From: Thiothrix winogradskyi
GTDB taxonomy: Bacteria > Pseudomonadota > Gammaproteobacteria > Thiotrichales > Thiotrichaceae
Reading direction: 5' to 3'
Assembly (NCBI RefSeq): GCF_021650935.1
Contig: NZ_CP091244.1
Location: 372,001-436,000 of the forward strand
DNA length: 64,000 bases
The notes beneath the pieces are model-generated. The model saw nothing but the letters and a program-made list of their open reading frames with translations. It made no database searches and was not told the origin of the DNA. Within the stretch, counting starts at the first letter, position 1, and every line of letters starts with the position of its first letter. This document shows positions 42,428 to 51,128 of the stretch, in pieces. A program made the translations under genes and the position numbers.

Positions 42428-42880
42428 CTAACGTTGCAGATAGGCACGTAAGGATTCGCAGCGGGCAGTTGCGGCTTCAGGTGCGTAAGGCTCTGGGGGG
42501 AACTTTCCCCAAACAGGCGCAGGCCATGCAGCATCGGTTTGAAAACGGGCGATGTGGTGTAAGTGCAATTGCGCAACCATATTCCCCAGTGCAGCAATAT
42601 TGAGCTTATAGGGCTGGAACAACGCCATTAACGCCTGACTGACCTGATCCGATTCTGCCCATAATTGTTGGCGTTCTGCACCAGTCAGTTCATGGATTTC
42701 GCGGATTCCAGCGCGACGTGGCACCAGAATCAACCAAGGATAACGCGCTTCATTCATCAGCAATACGCGGCACAGCGCCAAATCCGTCACCCAATGCGTG
42801 TCTTGTGCCAATTGCGGGTGCAAGACAAAATCTTGATAGCCTATTTCCATTTTCACACCGTAATCCGTCGCCTGCGTCAT
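42428..42880 (-). CDS. HIT family protein
   Basis: A 150-residue histidine-triad protein, a nucleotide hydrolase or transferase family. DFVLHPQLAQDT, YPWLILVPRR and KLNIAALGNMVAQLHLHHIA mark it; the triad His-x-His-x-His-x-x is present as QLHLHHIAR with a partial last position. DAAWPAPVWGK near the C-terminus is typical of this proteobacterial branch. The exact start is uncertain between 42880 and 42850; neither has a clear ribosome site. Confidence 0.85.
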   Translation of the reverse strand: MTQATDYGVKMEIGYQDFVLHPQLAQDTHWVTDLALCRVLLMNEARYPWLILVPRRAGIREIHELTGAERQQLWAESDQVSQALMALFQPYKLNIAALGNMVAQLHLHHIARFQTDAAWPAPVWGKFPPEPYAPEAATARCESLRAYLQR

Positions 42881-42980
42881 CAACCTGATAATTGGATTCT
42901 GGCATAAGCCACCTGAACTTTCCCCTATTCCGGCGGTCTTTTGCTGTATCAATACCAGCAACTACAAGGGGATTATTGCC

Positions 42981-43535
42981 ATGAAATACATATTGCTGAC
43001 CACACTCTGCGCGGGCTTGCTGAGTGGCTGTGTCGCAACCAACCCAGCCGTAACCGACAATACCAGCGCAGTAGTGCAACACCCTGCCGCGTCTGCCGAA
43101 AGCTATTTTGCCGCCAACCGTGATCTGCTTGCTGCTGAAACCAAATGGCGGCAACACAGACCCGCACATTACCGCTACACCCTGCAACGCTCCTGTTTTT
43201 GCAGCGTCGAATTCCGCAAACCGATTGCGATTGAAGTGTCAGGCAGCACCGTCACCAAATCAACAGTCGACGGCGTAGCCCTCGCACTGGAACGCCGTGC
43301 GGATGCCTTAACCGTGGAAGATTTATTCGACATTATCCGCAAAGCCATTGACAGCAAAGCGGCACGCATCAGTGTGCAATACGACCTGCAAAATGGTCGC
43401 CCACTCTCAATCAGCGTTGACCAAAACCTACAGATAGCCGATGAGGAAATGCATTACACCGCGTCCGACTTTAAGGAAGTGACCAAAGCCAAACCCAAGG
43501 CAAAAAAGAAAGTCAAAAAATCGACTAAAAAATAA
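42981..43535 (+). CDS. DUF6174 lipoprotein
   Basis: A 184-residue lipoprotein: signal and lipobox LLSGC (Cys17), then a DUF6174 domain (W-x-x-H-x-P-A-H-Y-R-Y and SCFCSVEFRKP near 72) of unknown function, and an Asp/Lys-rich C-terminal tail (KPKAKKKVKK). Such a basic tail after a periplasmic domain could bind the envelope or nucleic acid. AGGGG lies upstream of the ATG. Divergent from the HIT gene. Confidence 0.8.
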   Translation: MKYILLTTLCAGLLSGCVATNPAVTDNTSAVVQHPAASAESYFAANRDLLAAETKWRQHRPAHYRYTLQRSCFCSVEFRKPIAIEVSGSTVTKSTVDGVALALERRADALTVEDLFDIIRKAIDSKAARISVQYDLQNGRPLSISVDQNLQIADEEMHYTASDFKEVTKAKPKAKKKVKKSTKK

Positions 43536-43554
43536 CCCAAGGCAAACCCTGCCC

Positions 43555-43582
43555 GTAGAGACGCAAGATTTTGCGTCTCTAC
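43555..43582. repeat. GTAGAGACGCAA palindromic repeat
   Basis: GTAGAGACGCAA and TTGCGTCTCTAC are perfect 12-bp arms around GATT, in the 77-bp gap after the DUF6174 gene. This motif is a widely dispersed short interspersed repeat in filamentous bacteria as I recall; here it could also act as a terminator. Confidence 0.8.
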
Positions 43583-43612
43583 CTACCCAAACGGCTGACA
43601 ATGCGGTAATTT

Positions 43613-44377
43613 ATGCACATGCCGCAAACCACCGAACTCATCACCACCCTAAAAAAGCTCCTCAAGCGCCACAATAAAACCTATGTTGATGTCGCCGCCT
43701 GCCTGCAACTCTCCGAAGCCAGCGTCAAACGCTTGTTTTCCGAACAAGATTTATCGCTGCAACGTCTGGACAAAATCTGCACCTTAATGGGCATGGAAAT
43801 CTCCGATCTCGTTCACGAAATGCGCTCCGAACACGCCAAGCCGATCAGCGAGTTAAGCCATGCACAGGAAAAGGAAATTGCTGACGATTTGCACCTGTTG
43901 CTCGTCACTGTGCTGGTGCTGAATCGCTGGTCATGGCAAGACATTACCAACCGTTACAACTTTAGCGAAGCGCAAGTGATCCGCTACCTTGCACACCTTG
44001 ACCGCTTACACATTATCGAATTACAGCTAGGCAATCGGATTAAGCTGTTGGTTGCCCCCAATTTCAAATGGCGCGATGATGGCCCGATCATGAAATTGTT
44101 TCTCGCTAAAATCGAAACCGAATTTTTCAGGGCGCGTTTCACCAAAGACAGCGAAAAACTGGTGGTACTCAATGGCATGTTGAGCGATGCCAGTAACGCC
44201 CTGTTCCAGCGCAAAATGACGCAATTAGCCAAAGATTTCGACACCCTGAGCAAGGATGATGCCAGCCTCCCCATTGGCGAACGCAAAGGGTCGACCGTGC
44301 TGCTGGCGATACGCGACTGGGATTACGAACGCCTATTCGGTGATCAGCGTAAAGTACGCCAAGGAAGCCAAACATGA
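43613..44377 (+). CDS. XRE-family transcriptional regulator
   Basis: A 254-residue DNA-binding protein. The N-terminal helix-turn-helix (about 15-60; YVDVAACLQLSEASVKRLF) is of the Cro/CI type; a second winged-helix-like block follows near 100-145 (QDITNRYNFSEAQVIRYLAHL) and a helical C-terminal part ends with a basic segment. It resembles a group of uncharacterised gammaproteobacterial regulators. Its stop overlaps the methyltransferase start by 4 bp, so the two genes form one unit. Two ATGs (43613 and 43619) are possible; no strong ribosome site. Confidence 0.82.
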   Translation: MHMPQTTELITTLKKLLKRHNKTYVDVAACLQLSEASVKRLFSEQDLSLQRLDKICTLMGMEISDLVHEMRSEHAKPISELSHAQEKEIADDLHLLLVTVLVLNRWSWQDITNRYNFSEAQVIRYLAHLDRLHIIELQLGNRIKLLVAPNFKWRDDGPIMKLFLAKIETEFFRARFTKDSEKLVVLNGMLSDASNALFQRKMTQLAKDFDTLSKDDASLPIGERKGSTVLLAIRDWDYERLFGDQRKVRQGSQT

Positions 44378-45234
44378 ACCAACGCCTCTACACCCACGGC
44401 TGGGATGACTACGAACTGATCGACGCGGGCGACGGCAAAAAGCTGGAACGTTGGGGCAAAATCCTCACCATTCGCCCCGACGTGCAAGCCTATTTCAAAC
44501 CCGGCAAGCCCCACAGCGAATGGCACACACTGGCGCATTGGGAATTCATCGAAGCCGATAAGCACAGCGGTGTGTGGCATCCATTGCGCGATGCAGCCCC
44601 AACAAGCTGGGAAATCGGCTACCAGCGGCTGCGTTTCCAGCTCGAATTAACCCGCTTCAAACACCTTGGTCTGTTCCCCGAACAGCGCTGCAATTGGGAT
44701 TTTATTGCGGAACACCTGCCCGCTGAAGGTCGCTTTCTCAACCTGTTTGCGTATACCGGCGCGGCTTCGTGCAGCGCTCGGCAAACCGGCGCGGAAACCT
44801 TGCATGTGGATTCCGTCAAGCCATTGCTAACCTGGGCGCATACCAATATGGAGCGCAGCAAACTCGCTGATATTAAATGGGTGCGCGAAGATGCGCTCAA
44901 ATTCGTGGAGCGCGAACTCAAACGCGGGCGGCATTACGACGGCATTATTATGGACCCGCCCGCGTGGGGCTTGGGTAAAAAAGGCGAAAAATGGAAGCTC
45001 GACAATAAGCTGGAGGCGTTATTGGAAGGCGTGCAAGGGTTGTTAACGCCTCGCGGGTTTCTGATTCTCAACACCTATTCGCCCACGATTGGCTTGCCAG
45101 AAATCACCCGCTTGGCGCATCAGTATTTCAAACCGCAACACTGCGATGTGCGAGAGTTGTGGATGCAGACGCGCACGGGCAAGGATTTGTATTATGGGAA
45201 TGTATTGCGCGTAATTAAACATCAACACACCTAA
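44374..45234 (+). CDS. SAM-dependent RNA methyltransferase-like protein
   Basis: A 286-residue class I methyltransferase of the PF10672 (RlmI/RlmK-like) type. The SAM-binding motif I is FLNLFAYTGAASC near 116-128; VDSVKPLLTWA and the catalytic-type MDPPAWGLGKKG near 192 follow. The PUA domain of RlmI is absent, so the target may be different from 23S rRNA C1962. Coupled to the upstream regulator. Activity inferred from family. Confidence 0.88.
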   Translation: MNQRLYTHGWDDYELIDAGDGKKLERWGKILTIRPDVQAYFKPGKPHSEWHTLAHWEFIEADKHSGVWHPLRDAAPTSWEIGYQRLRFQLELTRFKHLGLFPEQRCNWDFIAEHLPAEGRFLNLFAYTGAASCSARQTGAETLHVDSVKPLLTWAHTNMERSKLADIKWVREDALKFVERELKRGRHYDGIIMDPPAWGLGKKGEKWKLDNKLEALLEGVQGLLTPRGFLILNTYSPTIGLPEITRLAHQYFKPQHCDVRELWMQTRTGKDLYYGNVLRVIKHQHT

Positions 45235-45366
45235 TAGGTATTGCCAAACAATACTCAAAGCCGTGCCACCTTCAACTTCTCCCATTCGCGTTGCGCCAAA
45301 CGCAACCATCCTCTAATCTTCCTCTCAGAGCATAACAACTGTTAATCGCAACCAGAGGAACACCCC

Positions 45367-45639
45367 ATGAACGACAATATCACCCTACCCAACTCCAGTA
45401 GCTGGTTATTCTTCGTCAAACTCACCTTCGGCATTGCGCTCGTGGGGATGGCAGCTTTCATCTTCTTCCTCGAAGGCAATCTGCTCACCAAAGGCTATCT
45501 CGCCCTAAATTCCCTGTTTCTTGTCAGCTCCACTATTATGCTGTCGAAAACCCTGCGGGATGAGCACGAAGCGCAACGTTTGTTGAATCGCATTAGCGAA
45601 GCCAAAACCAACAAAATCCTCAAAGAATACGCCGAGTAA
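45367..45639 (+). CDS. YiaA/YiaB-like inner-membrane protein
   Basis: A 90-residue protein with two transmembrane helices (WLFFVKLTFGIALVGMAAFI and the segment near 44-60) and a charged C-terminal tail. It matches the YiaA/B two-helix domain, which is of unknown function in the inner membrane. Its ATG follows AGAGGAAC. It lies 14 bp upstream of the PspA-like gene, suggesting a shared envelope-stress role. Confidence 0.85.
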   Translation: MNDNITLPNSSSWLFFVKLTFGIALVGMAAFIFFLEGNLLTKGYLALNSLFLVSSTIMLSKTLRDEHEAQRLLNRISEAKTNKILKEYAE

Positions 45640-45653
45640 GGGAGGCAATCCGC

Positions 45654-46328
45654 ATGTTTTACTTAATCGAAAAACTCGCCACGGCGGTACGTGGCGGCAC
45701 TCGCGAAGTACTGGAAAGCGCCGTCGATGCCAACGCCACCCGCATTTTTGGGCAGGAAATTTACGAATCCGAAAGCCATTTACGCGAAGCCAAGCAACAC
45801 TTGGCACAAGTCATGGCTGATAAATTACGCCTGCAACGCCAGCTTGAGGCGCAAAAAACCCAATTGGCAACGAAAGAGGCACTGATTCGCCGCCACCTCG
45901 AACAAGGCGATGAAACCGCCGCGCTGTCACTGGCAGAAGATTTCAGTCAACACGAAGTGCGCTTAGAACAGCAACAGCGCCAACACGCGCAATTGCACGC
46001 TTACGAACAGCGGCTGTTGCAAACCCTGAAAAGCACCGCCAACAAGCTGGAACATTACCGCGCTGAATTGCGCATGGCACAAGCGACCCAACACGCCCAG
46101 CAAGCGGTCGGCAAACTGTCCCGCCATGCCAACGTTCACAGCGACAAATTTGCGCGGATGCAAGATTCGTTGGAGCGCATTCGCCAACGCCACGATGCTT
46201 TTGACGACCAAATGCAGGCGCAGCAAGACATTGATGCTTACCTCAACGGCGATTTACCGCCCGCTCAGCAGGCACGCGAACAAGCCGCAGCGGTATTGGC
46301 ACGCTTGCGTAACACCCCACAGCCCTGA
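45654..46328 (+). CDS. PspA/IM30 family membrane-stress protein
   Basis: A 224-residue, almost wholly helical coiled-coil protein of the phage-shock/ESCRT-III-like family that assembles on stressed membranes. The N-terminal amphipathic helix is LIEKLATAVRG; long heptad regions run through 45-200 (QRQLEAQKTQLATKEALIRR). GGGAGG before the ATG. Its partner gene is YiaA/B-like, not the pspBC set, so regulation probably differs from E. coli. Member of the wider family rather than a strict PspA orthologue. Confidence 0.87.
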   Translation: MFYLIEKLATAVRGGTREVLESAVDANATRIFGQEIYESESHLREAKQHLAQVMADKLRLQRQLEAQKTQLATKEALIRRHLEQGDETAALSLAEDFSQHEVRLEQQQRQHAQLHAYEQRLLQTLKSTANKLEHYRAELRMAQATQHAQQAVGKLSRHANVHSDKFARMQDSLERIRQRHDAFDDQMQAQQDIDAYLNGDLPPAQQAREQAAAVLARLRNTPQP

Positions 46329-46406
46329 CATTTGTCAGCAATTGTTTGCCTTAAGTTTGCTAACATGGACAAGTTAAAATTTGATGACAAGAAGGTGGAG
46401 TGCCTA

Positions 46407-47495
46407 ATGGATAAAGAGCAAATTAACGCAACCGAACCGATGGAAACCGATCCGATTACTGCCGAGGCGGTGGAAACGTTTGCCGTGCTGCAAGCCAGCG
46501 CGGAAGCGTCTGATGCGCAAATCAGTGCTGCTGAAGACATTTTGGAACACATCGACCCCAAGCCAACCGATAGTGCCGCCGCCTTCAAAGCGCTGGAGTC
46601 GATTTTGGAAGGCGCATCGCCCGATGATGCCGCCGCACTCAAAGCCGCCCTGTTACGCTGGCAACGATACGAAGCCAGAATGCCAATCAGCCCCGACGAT
46701 GAATTAGTCGATGACTGGCGCTCTGCGGTTTACCCCTATAAAAATCGCCTGTCACGCAGATCTTACGAAAAACAGAAATACCACCTGCAAGTGGAATTAC
46801 TCAAGCTGCAAGCATGGGTACGCGAAACCGGGCAACGGGTCGTGATTCTGTTTGAAGGTCGCGATGCAGCGGGTAAAGGCGGCGCGATCAAACGTTTCAT
46901 GGAACACCTCAATCCACGGGGTGCTCGCGTCGTGGCACTGGAAAAACCCACCGAAATGGAACGCGGACAATGGTATTTCCAGCGTTATATCCAACACTTA
47001 CCGTCTGCCAGTGAGATCGTGCTAATGGATCGCTCCTGGTACAACCGTGCCGGTGTTGAGCGGGTGATGGGCTTCTGTAACGAAGCGGAGTACCTGTCTT
47101 TCATGCGCCAAGCCCCAGAATTGGAACGCCATTTGGCTAACAGTGGCATCCATCTGATTAAATTCTGGTTCTCGGTAAGCCGTAAAGAACAGCGCCGTCG
47201 TTTCAAAGAGCGTGAAATTCACCCGCTCAAGCAATGGAAACTTAGCCCGATTGACTTGGCATCCCTCGAAAAATGGGATGAATACAGCAAGGCAAAAGAA
47301 GCCATGTTCTTCCACACCGACACGTCCGAATGCCCGTGGATCATCATTAAGTCAGACTGCAAAAAGCGGGCGCGTCTCAACGCCATGCGTTACGTGCTGA
47401 ACAAAATGGACTATACCGGCAAAGATCTTCGCAATATCAGCCAAGCTGACCCGCTGATCGTCGGGCGAGCCAGCTTTGGCGGCAACAACAGCTAA
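46407..47495 (+). CDS. ppk2: polyphosphate kinase 2
   Basis: A 362-residue PPK2 that transfers phosphate between polyphosphate and nucleoside di- or triphosphates. Walker A is EGRDAAGKGG at 150-159, the lid contains the LEKPTEMERGQWYF segment, and Walker B is IVLMDRSWYNR near 205. An extra acidic N-terminal arm of about 85 residues (many Glu/Asp/Ala) precedes the core. GGTGGAG places the start at 46407; the ATG/alternative start at 46332 lacks a site. Class I (GDP/ADP-preferring) or II cannot be decided here. Confidence 0.93.
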   Translation: MDKEQINATEPMETDPITAEAVETFAVLQASAEASDAQISAAEDILEHIDPKPTDSAAAFKALESILEGASPDDAAALKAALLRWQRYEARMPISPDDELVDDWRSAVYPYKNRLSRRSYEKQKYHLQVELLKLQAWVRETGQRVVILFEGRDAAGKGGAIKRFMEHLNPRGARVVALEKPTEMERGQWYFQRYIQHLPSASEIVLMDRSWYNRAGVERVMGFCNEAEYLSFMRQAPELERHLANSGIHLIKFWFSVSRKEQRRRFKEREIHPLKQWKLSPIDLASLEKWDEYSKAKEAMFFHTDTSECPWIIIKSDCKKRARLNAMRYVLNKMDYTGKDLRNISQADPLIVGRASFGGNNS

Positions 47496-47498
47496 GGC

Positions 47499-48281
47499 TT
47501 ACTTTAGCTTTAATACCTGTCCCGCCTTAATGGTGTAAGGCGCGGATAGGTTATTCAAACGCACCAACTTTTTGACCGGCACGCCGGTTTGGCGCATCGC
47601 CTCGTATACGGTATCACCGGTTTTCACGTGATACGTGCCACTGTGCAAATCAGCCCAGGGTAAAGCCTTGCCTACTGGCGCAGCGGCAGGTGTTGACGCG
47701 GTTTTCAACGCAGCTTGTTTCACACTCACAGCGGCACGGGGGCTTGCCTTCGTATCCGCACCTAAGCTGGCACTTTTGCCGGAAAACTTACTGTAAGCCT
47801 GCATTACTTTACTCACATACGCTTTATTGGGAATACGCCCGCCCGGTTTGATGCGGCCTTCGCCTGCGTTATAAGCGGCGACCATGCGTGGTAAATCACC
47901 GCTGTAGCGTTGCTGCAAATAACCGAGATAACGTGTGCCACCGTGGATATTTTGCTGGGCGTTATACCCATTTTTAATGTTGAAACGGCGGGCGGTGGCG
48001 GGCATGAGTTGCATCAAGCCTTTTTCTCCCAGCGTGCCACGTGCTTTAGGGCGGAAACAACTTTCCACCGTAATCACCGCTTTGACCAGACTGGCACTTA
48101 CGCCGTGTTGGGCAGCAGCGTTTTGAATCAAAGGTTTATACGCACTGGCTCTGGCTTGCAGGTTATTGCTGCTGAGGGTTTGGCAGCCTGCGGCATGGGC
48201 GAAGTTGAGGGTGGCAGTTGCCAGTATTAGCGCAGCACACGCCAGCGACACGCTGACGGCGCGGTGGATCGTTTTTCTCAT
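47499..48281 (-). CDS. lytic transglycosylase with LysM domain
   Basis: A 260-residue exported peptidoglycan-cleaving enzyme. Signal peptide (1-30), SLT domain (about 45-165) with catalytic Glu73 in TVESCFRP, then GEKGLMQLMPATA and AYNAGEGRI, an Ala/Lys-rich linker and one C-terminal LysM repeat (YHVKTGDTVYEAM, LNNLSAPYTIKAGQ) for binding glycan. It converges on ppk2 with 3 bp between stops. Confidence 0.92.
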   Translation of the reverse strand: MRKTIHRAVSVSLACAALILATATLNFAHAAGCQTLSSNNLQARASAYKPLIQNAAAQHGVSASLVKAVITVESCFRPKARGTLGEKGLMQLMPATARRFNIKNGYNAQQNIHGGTRYLGYLQQRYSGDLPRMVAAYNAGEGRIKPGGRIPNKAYVSKVMQAYSKFSGKSASLGADTKASPRAAVSVKQAALKTASTPAAAPVGKALPWADLHSGTYHVKTGDTVYEAMRQTGVPVKKLVRLNNLSAPYTIKAGQVLKLK

Positions 48282-48387
48282 GAGGTGGACACTCTTTACT
48301 CAAAGTGAACCTTTTAAGCAAGAAACCACTAATGATCAATAAAAATATTTTTATTTATATATAGATTAGATTTTTTATTGTCAATAA

Positions 48388-48621
48388 TTAAGCCAGTGCA
48401 CGGTAACGTTCCATCAGGGTTTTCGTCACTTGTGACACCATTGGCTGTGCTTCCGGGTCAATCAGCTCATGAATGAAATCCAATTCATCCAACACGCGGT
48501 CAATTTTGTCGCGAGTATCGTAACTATCCAATTCCCCAGCGATTTTTTGCAAATGCTTGTAGGGGTTATCAGCAATATTGGAAATGCCTTTCATGCTGTC
48601 TTGAATGATGCCGTCTTGCAT
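48388..48621 (-). CDS. small uncharacterised helical protein
   Basis: A 77-residue acidic protein with predicted helices (NPYKHLQKIAGELDSYD, DKIDRVLDELDFIHELI) and no signal or membrane segment. I do not recognise it. A GGAGCA site precedes the ATG, and it begins 12 bp after the glycosyltransferase-like gene in the same direction, so both are probably co-transcribed. A small regulator or partner is possible. Confidence 0.6.
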   Translation of the reverse strand: MQDGIIQDSMKGISNIADNPYKHLQKIAGELDSYDTRDKIDRVLDELDFIHELIDPEAQPMVSQVTKTLMERYRALA

Positions 48622-48633
48622 GGTGTTTGCTCC

Positions 48634-49713
48634 TTAGAGTGAAGTTATTCGATTTAGCAGGCGCTCGGCTGCCTGCTGCGCTCCGTTAGGGAATACTAGC
48701 GGTTTTCGCCACGGCATTTCCAGTAATGCCAAGATTTGTTGGGCAAATGTGCCTGCTTGTATCGTTTGCCAGTCGGTCAAGATCAGTTCGCCGTGTTGCG
48801 CGTGCCAATCGGGTAAATTGGGTTCTTCCGGCCAGCCTGGGCGGTTAATGCATAAAGTCGGCACTTGATTGACGACTGCTTCGGTCTGCGTACCGTAGCC
48901 AGTTTTCGTCATCACGGCATCACACGACGCCAGCAAATCCACATAAGGCAAGGCGAATAGCGAAGTTGGCAAAAAATCAGCACGCGCTTGGGTCAACGCC
49001 ACATCGGGAAAAATCCAGCAAACGCCGGGAATTCGAGGCCAGTTTTCCAGTGGATATTCCATGCCCAAGCCACCGAGTGCCACTAACACGAAGCGGGTAT
49101 GATTGGGCAATCCTGCTTGTTGCCGTAACCAGGCGGGATTGCGTTTACCCAACGCGGCAATGGGAGCAATAGGCTGGGTGCGAATGGCAGGGTGCATATC
49201 CATTGACGGTGTAGGTTGCAGAAAGCATTCGGCTTGCGTGTAAGCGTGTAAGATTTCCTCACGAATCCGCGCCGCCCCCGGCAATCCGCCACAGTAGGTG
49301 TGGAACACATCTGCCCAGTTCAGCGAACACAAGGTGATGGCGGGTATGCCGCATTCCCCGGCAGCATCCAGACTCAGATATGGGACATTCGCGAACAGCA
49401 AGTCGGGTTGGAGTTGTGCCAGTTCGCGGGCGGCTTGCGCTTTGCGAGCGGCGTAATTGGCGTGGAAATCGGCATACCAACGCATACTTGCGGCAACATC
49501 GACCCGCAGCGCATCGTGCATCAACATGCCTGCATCCTGCTGGTAGGAAATCAGGGTGAAAGGATGGCGGATGCGTTCGCGCAACACACGTTCCGCAGCA
49601 CTGGAGCGGATGGTCAGGCGGATATTGGTGCAATCGAGTGCGTTCAATACCGCTGAGGTTTGCGCCACGTGACCGAAGCCGTGGGCGGAGATGTCGACAA
49701 CAAGGTGTTTCAT
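48634..49713 (-). CDS. GT-B-fold glycosyltransferase-like protein
   Basis: A 359-residue cytosolic protein with the N-terminal pattern VVDISAHGFGHVAQTSAVLNAL of MurG/UGT-like glycosyltransferases, followed by the VALGGLGMEYP loop (about 215) and the nucleotide-sugar-like region MTKTGYGTQTEAVVNQVPTLCI (about 270-290), where a conserved Gly/Thr loop binds the sugar donor. Donor and acceptor unknown. ATG 49713 is chosen over the one at 49719. Two ATGs in the same frame make this uncertain by two residues. Confidence 0.7.
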   Translation of the reverse strand: MKHLVVDISAHGFGHVAQTSAVLNALDCTNIRLTIRSSAAERVLRERIRHPFTLISYQQDAGMLMHDALRVDVAASMRWYADFHANYAARKAQAARELAQLQPDLLFANVPYLSLDAAGECGIPAITLCSLNWADVFHTYCGGLPGAARIREEILHAYTQAECFLQPTPSMDMHPAIRTQPIAPIAALGKRNPAWLRQQAGLPNHTRFVLVALGGLGMEYPLENWPRIPGVCWIFPDVALTQARADFLPTSLFALPYVDLLASCDAVMTKTGYGTQTEAVVNQVPTLCINRPGWPEEPNLPDWHAQHGELILTDWQTIQAGTFAQQILALLEMPWRKPLVFPNGAQQAAERLLNRITSL

Positions 49714-49809
49714 AAACATTTTTCGTCGGGTAAATATGCCAATTTGCAGTCGGTAAGACTACACTCAAGATTATGTAATAACCATAATCATCAAATAGGA
49801 AGCCACCTC

Positions 49810-50685
49810 ATGACTGAATTTGCCATCGCCATTCTGGTCTTCATCGCCGCGCTCATTTTCATGGGCGTAAAAATGGTACCACAAGGCTACAACTACACCG
49901 TCGAGCGCTTTGGGCGTTACGTTACCACCCTGCAACCCGGTTTGGGCTTGATTATTCCGGTGATTTACCGCGTCGGGCGCAAAGTGAACATGATGGAACA
50001 GGTACTCGACATCCTTCCCCAACAAGTCATTACCGCCGACAATGCCAACGTCAACATTGACGGCGTGGTGTTTTACCAAGTTTTCGATCCCGCCAAAGCG
50101 TCGTATGAAGTGGCTAACCTGCAACACGCTATTTTGAACCTAATCATGACCAACTTGCGTTCGGTGTGCGGCGGTTTGGAGCTTGATCATCTGTTGAGTA
50201 AGCGTGATGAAATCGGCATACGGGTGCTCACCATTGTGGACGAGGCCACCAGCGCATGGGGTGTCAAAGTGTTGCGTGTCGAAATCAAAGACATCGAACC
50301 ACCACAGGAACTGGTACGCGCCATGAACTTGCAAATGACCGCCGAACGCCAAAAACGCGCCCAAATCACTGAATCCGAAGGCAAAAAGCAAGCGCAAATC
50401 CTCGAAGCCGAAGGCATGAAAACTGCCGCCTTCCTGCGTGCCGAAGCCCGCGAACGCGAAGCGCTTGCCGAAGCGAAAGCCACCCAAATGGTGTCCAAAG
50501 CCGTCGCGGAAGGTGATGTGCAAGCCCTCAACTATTTCGTGGCGCAAAAATACGTCGAAGCATTGGGCAAGTTTGCCGATTCCAACCAGCAAAAAACCAT
50601 TTTCATGCCGCTGGATACCAGTGGTCTGATGGGTTCCATCGGCAGCATCAATGAACTTTGGAAAGCGATGAAGGATAAAACCTGA
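49810..50685 (+). CDS. qmcA: SPFH/band 7 (stomatin/QmcA-type) membrane protein
   Basis: A 291-residue protein with one N-terminal hydrophobic segment (IAILVFIAALIFMGV) and an SPFH domain (about 25-215; VPQGYNYTVERFGRYV, GVKVLRVEIKDIEPP) plus a long charged coiled coil (ITESEGKKQAQILEAEG). Such proteins form large rings that organise membrane microdomains and control FtsH-type proteases. Start ATG 49810 follows AGGA; the frame is open far upstream without meaning. The NfeD partner gene follows with a TGATG overlap. Confidence 0.92.
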   Translation: MTEFAIAILVFIAALIFMGVKMVPQGYNYTVERFGRYVTTLQPGLGLIIPVIYRVGRKVNMMEQVLDILPQQVITADNANVNIDGVVFYQVFDPAKASYEVANLQHAILNLIMTNLRSVCGGLELDHLLSKRDEIGIRVLTIVDEATSAWGVKVLRVEIKDIEPPQELVRAMNLQMTAERQKRAQITESEGKKQAQILEAEGMKTAAFLRAEAREREALAEAKATQMVSKAVAEGDVQALNYFVAQKYVEALGKFADSNQQKTIFMPLDTSGLMGSIGSINELWKAMKDKT

Positions 50686-51128
50686 TGGAGACACTAGCAC
50701 TGGAATTCTGGCATTGGCTGATTTTCGGCGTGTTGCTAATGGCGCTGGAAGTCTTCATTCCCGCGATGCTGGTCATGTGGTTCGGGTTTGGCGCGATCAT
50801 CGCCGGTATTGCCCTGTGGCTAATCCCGTCATTGCCGTTGAGTGGGCAAATCCTGATTTTCGCGCTGGTGTCACTGGTAAGCGTATTTGGCTGGCGTAAA
50901 TCGCGCTTCAGTGAGGCGAATATTCATTCCGATACGCCCGATCTCAATAACCGTTTGCACAGTCACCTCGGCAAGGAATACACCTTAACCGAGGCGATTA
51001 TCAACGGGCGCGGCACCATGCGTGTGGGCGACACGGCTTGGCGGGTGCGCGGTGACGATCTGCCATCCGGCACACGGGTACGTGTTACCGGCGTAGACGG
51101 GGTGATTTTTATCGTGGAAAAAGCCTAG
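50685..51128 (+). CDS. NfeD family protein
   Basis: A 147-residue membrane protein with two to three hydrophobic helices (IFGVLLMALEVFIPAML, IIAGIALWLIPSL, LIFALVSLVSVFGW) and a C-terminal OB-fold (about 95-145; TMRVGDTAWRVRGDDLPSGT). Short NfeD proteins partner with SPFH proteins of the QmcA/YuaG type, and here the gene overlaps the SPFH gene stop by one base (TGATG). Function in membrane-domain upkeep is inferred from the family. Confidence 0.92.
   Translation: METLALEFWHWLIFGVLLMALEVFIPAMLVMWFGFGAIIAGIALWLIPSLPLSGQILIFALVSLVSVFGWRKSRFSEANIHSDTPDLNNRLHSHLGKEYTLTEAIINGRGTMRVGDTAWRVRGDDLPSGTRVRVTGVDGVIFIVEKA

Noticed and set aside
43555..43582. CRISPR repeat
   Set aside because: Single palindrome with no regularly spaced copies; no CRISPR array exists in the window.
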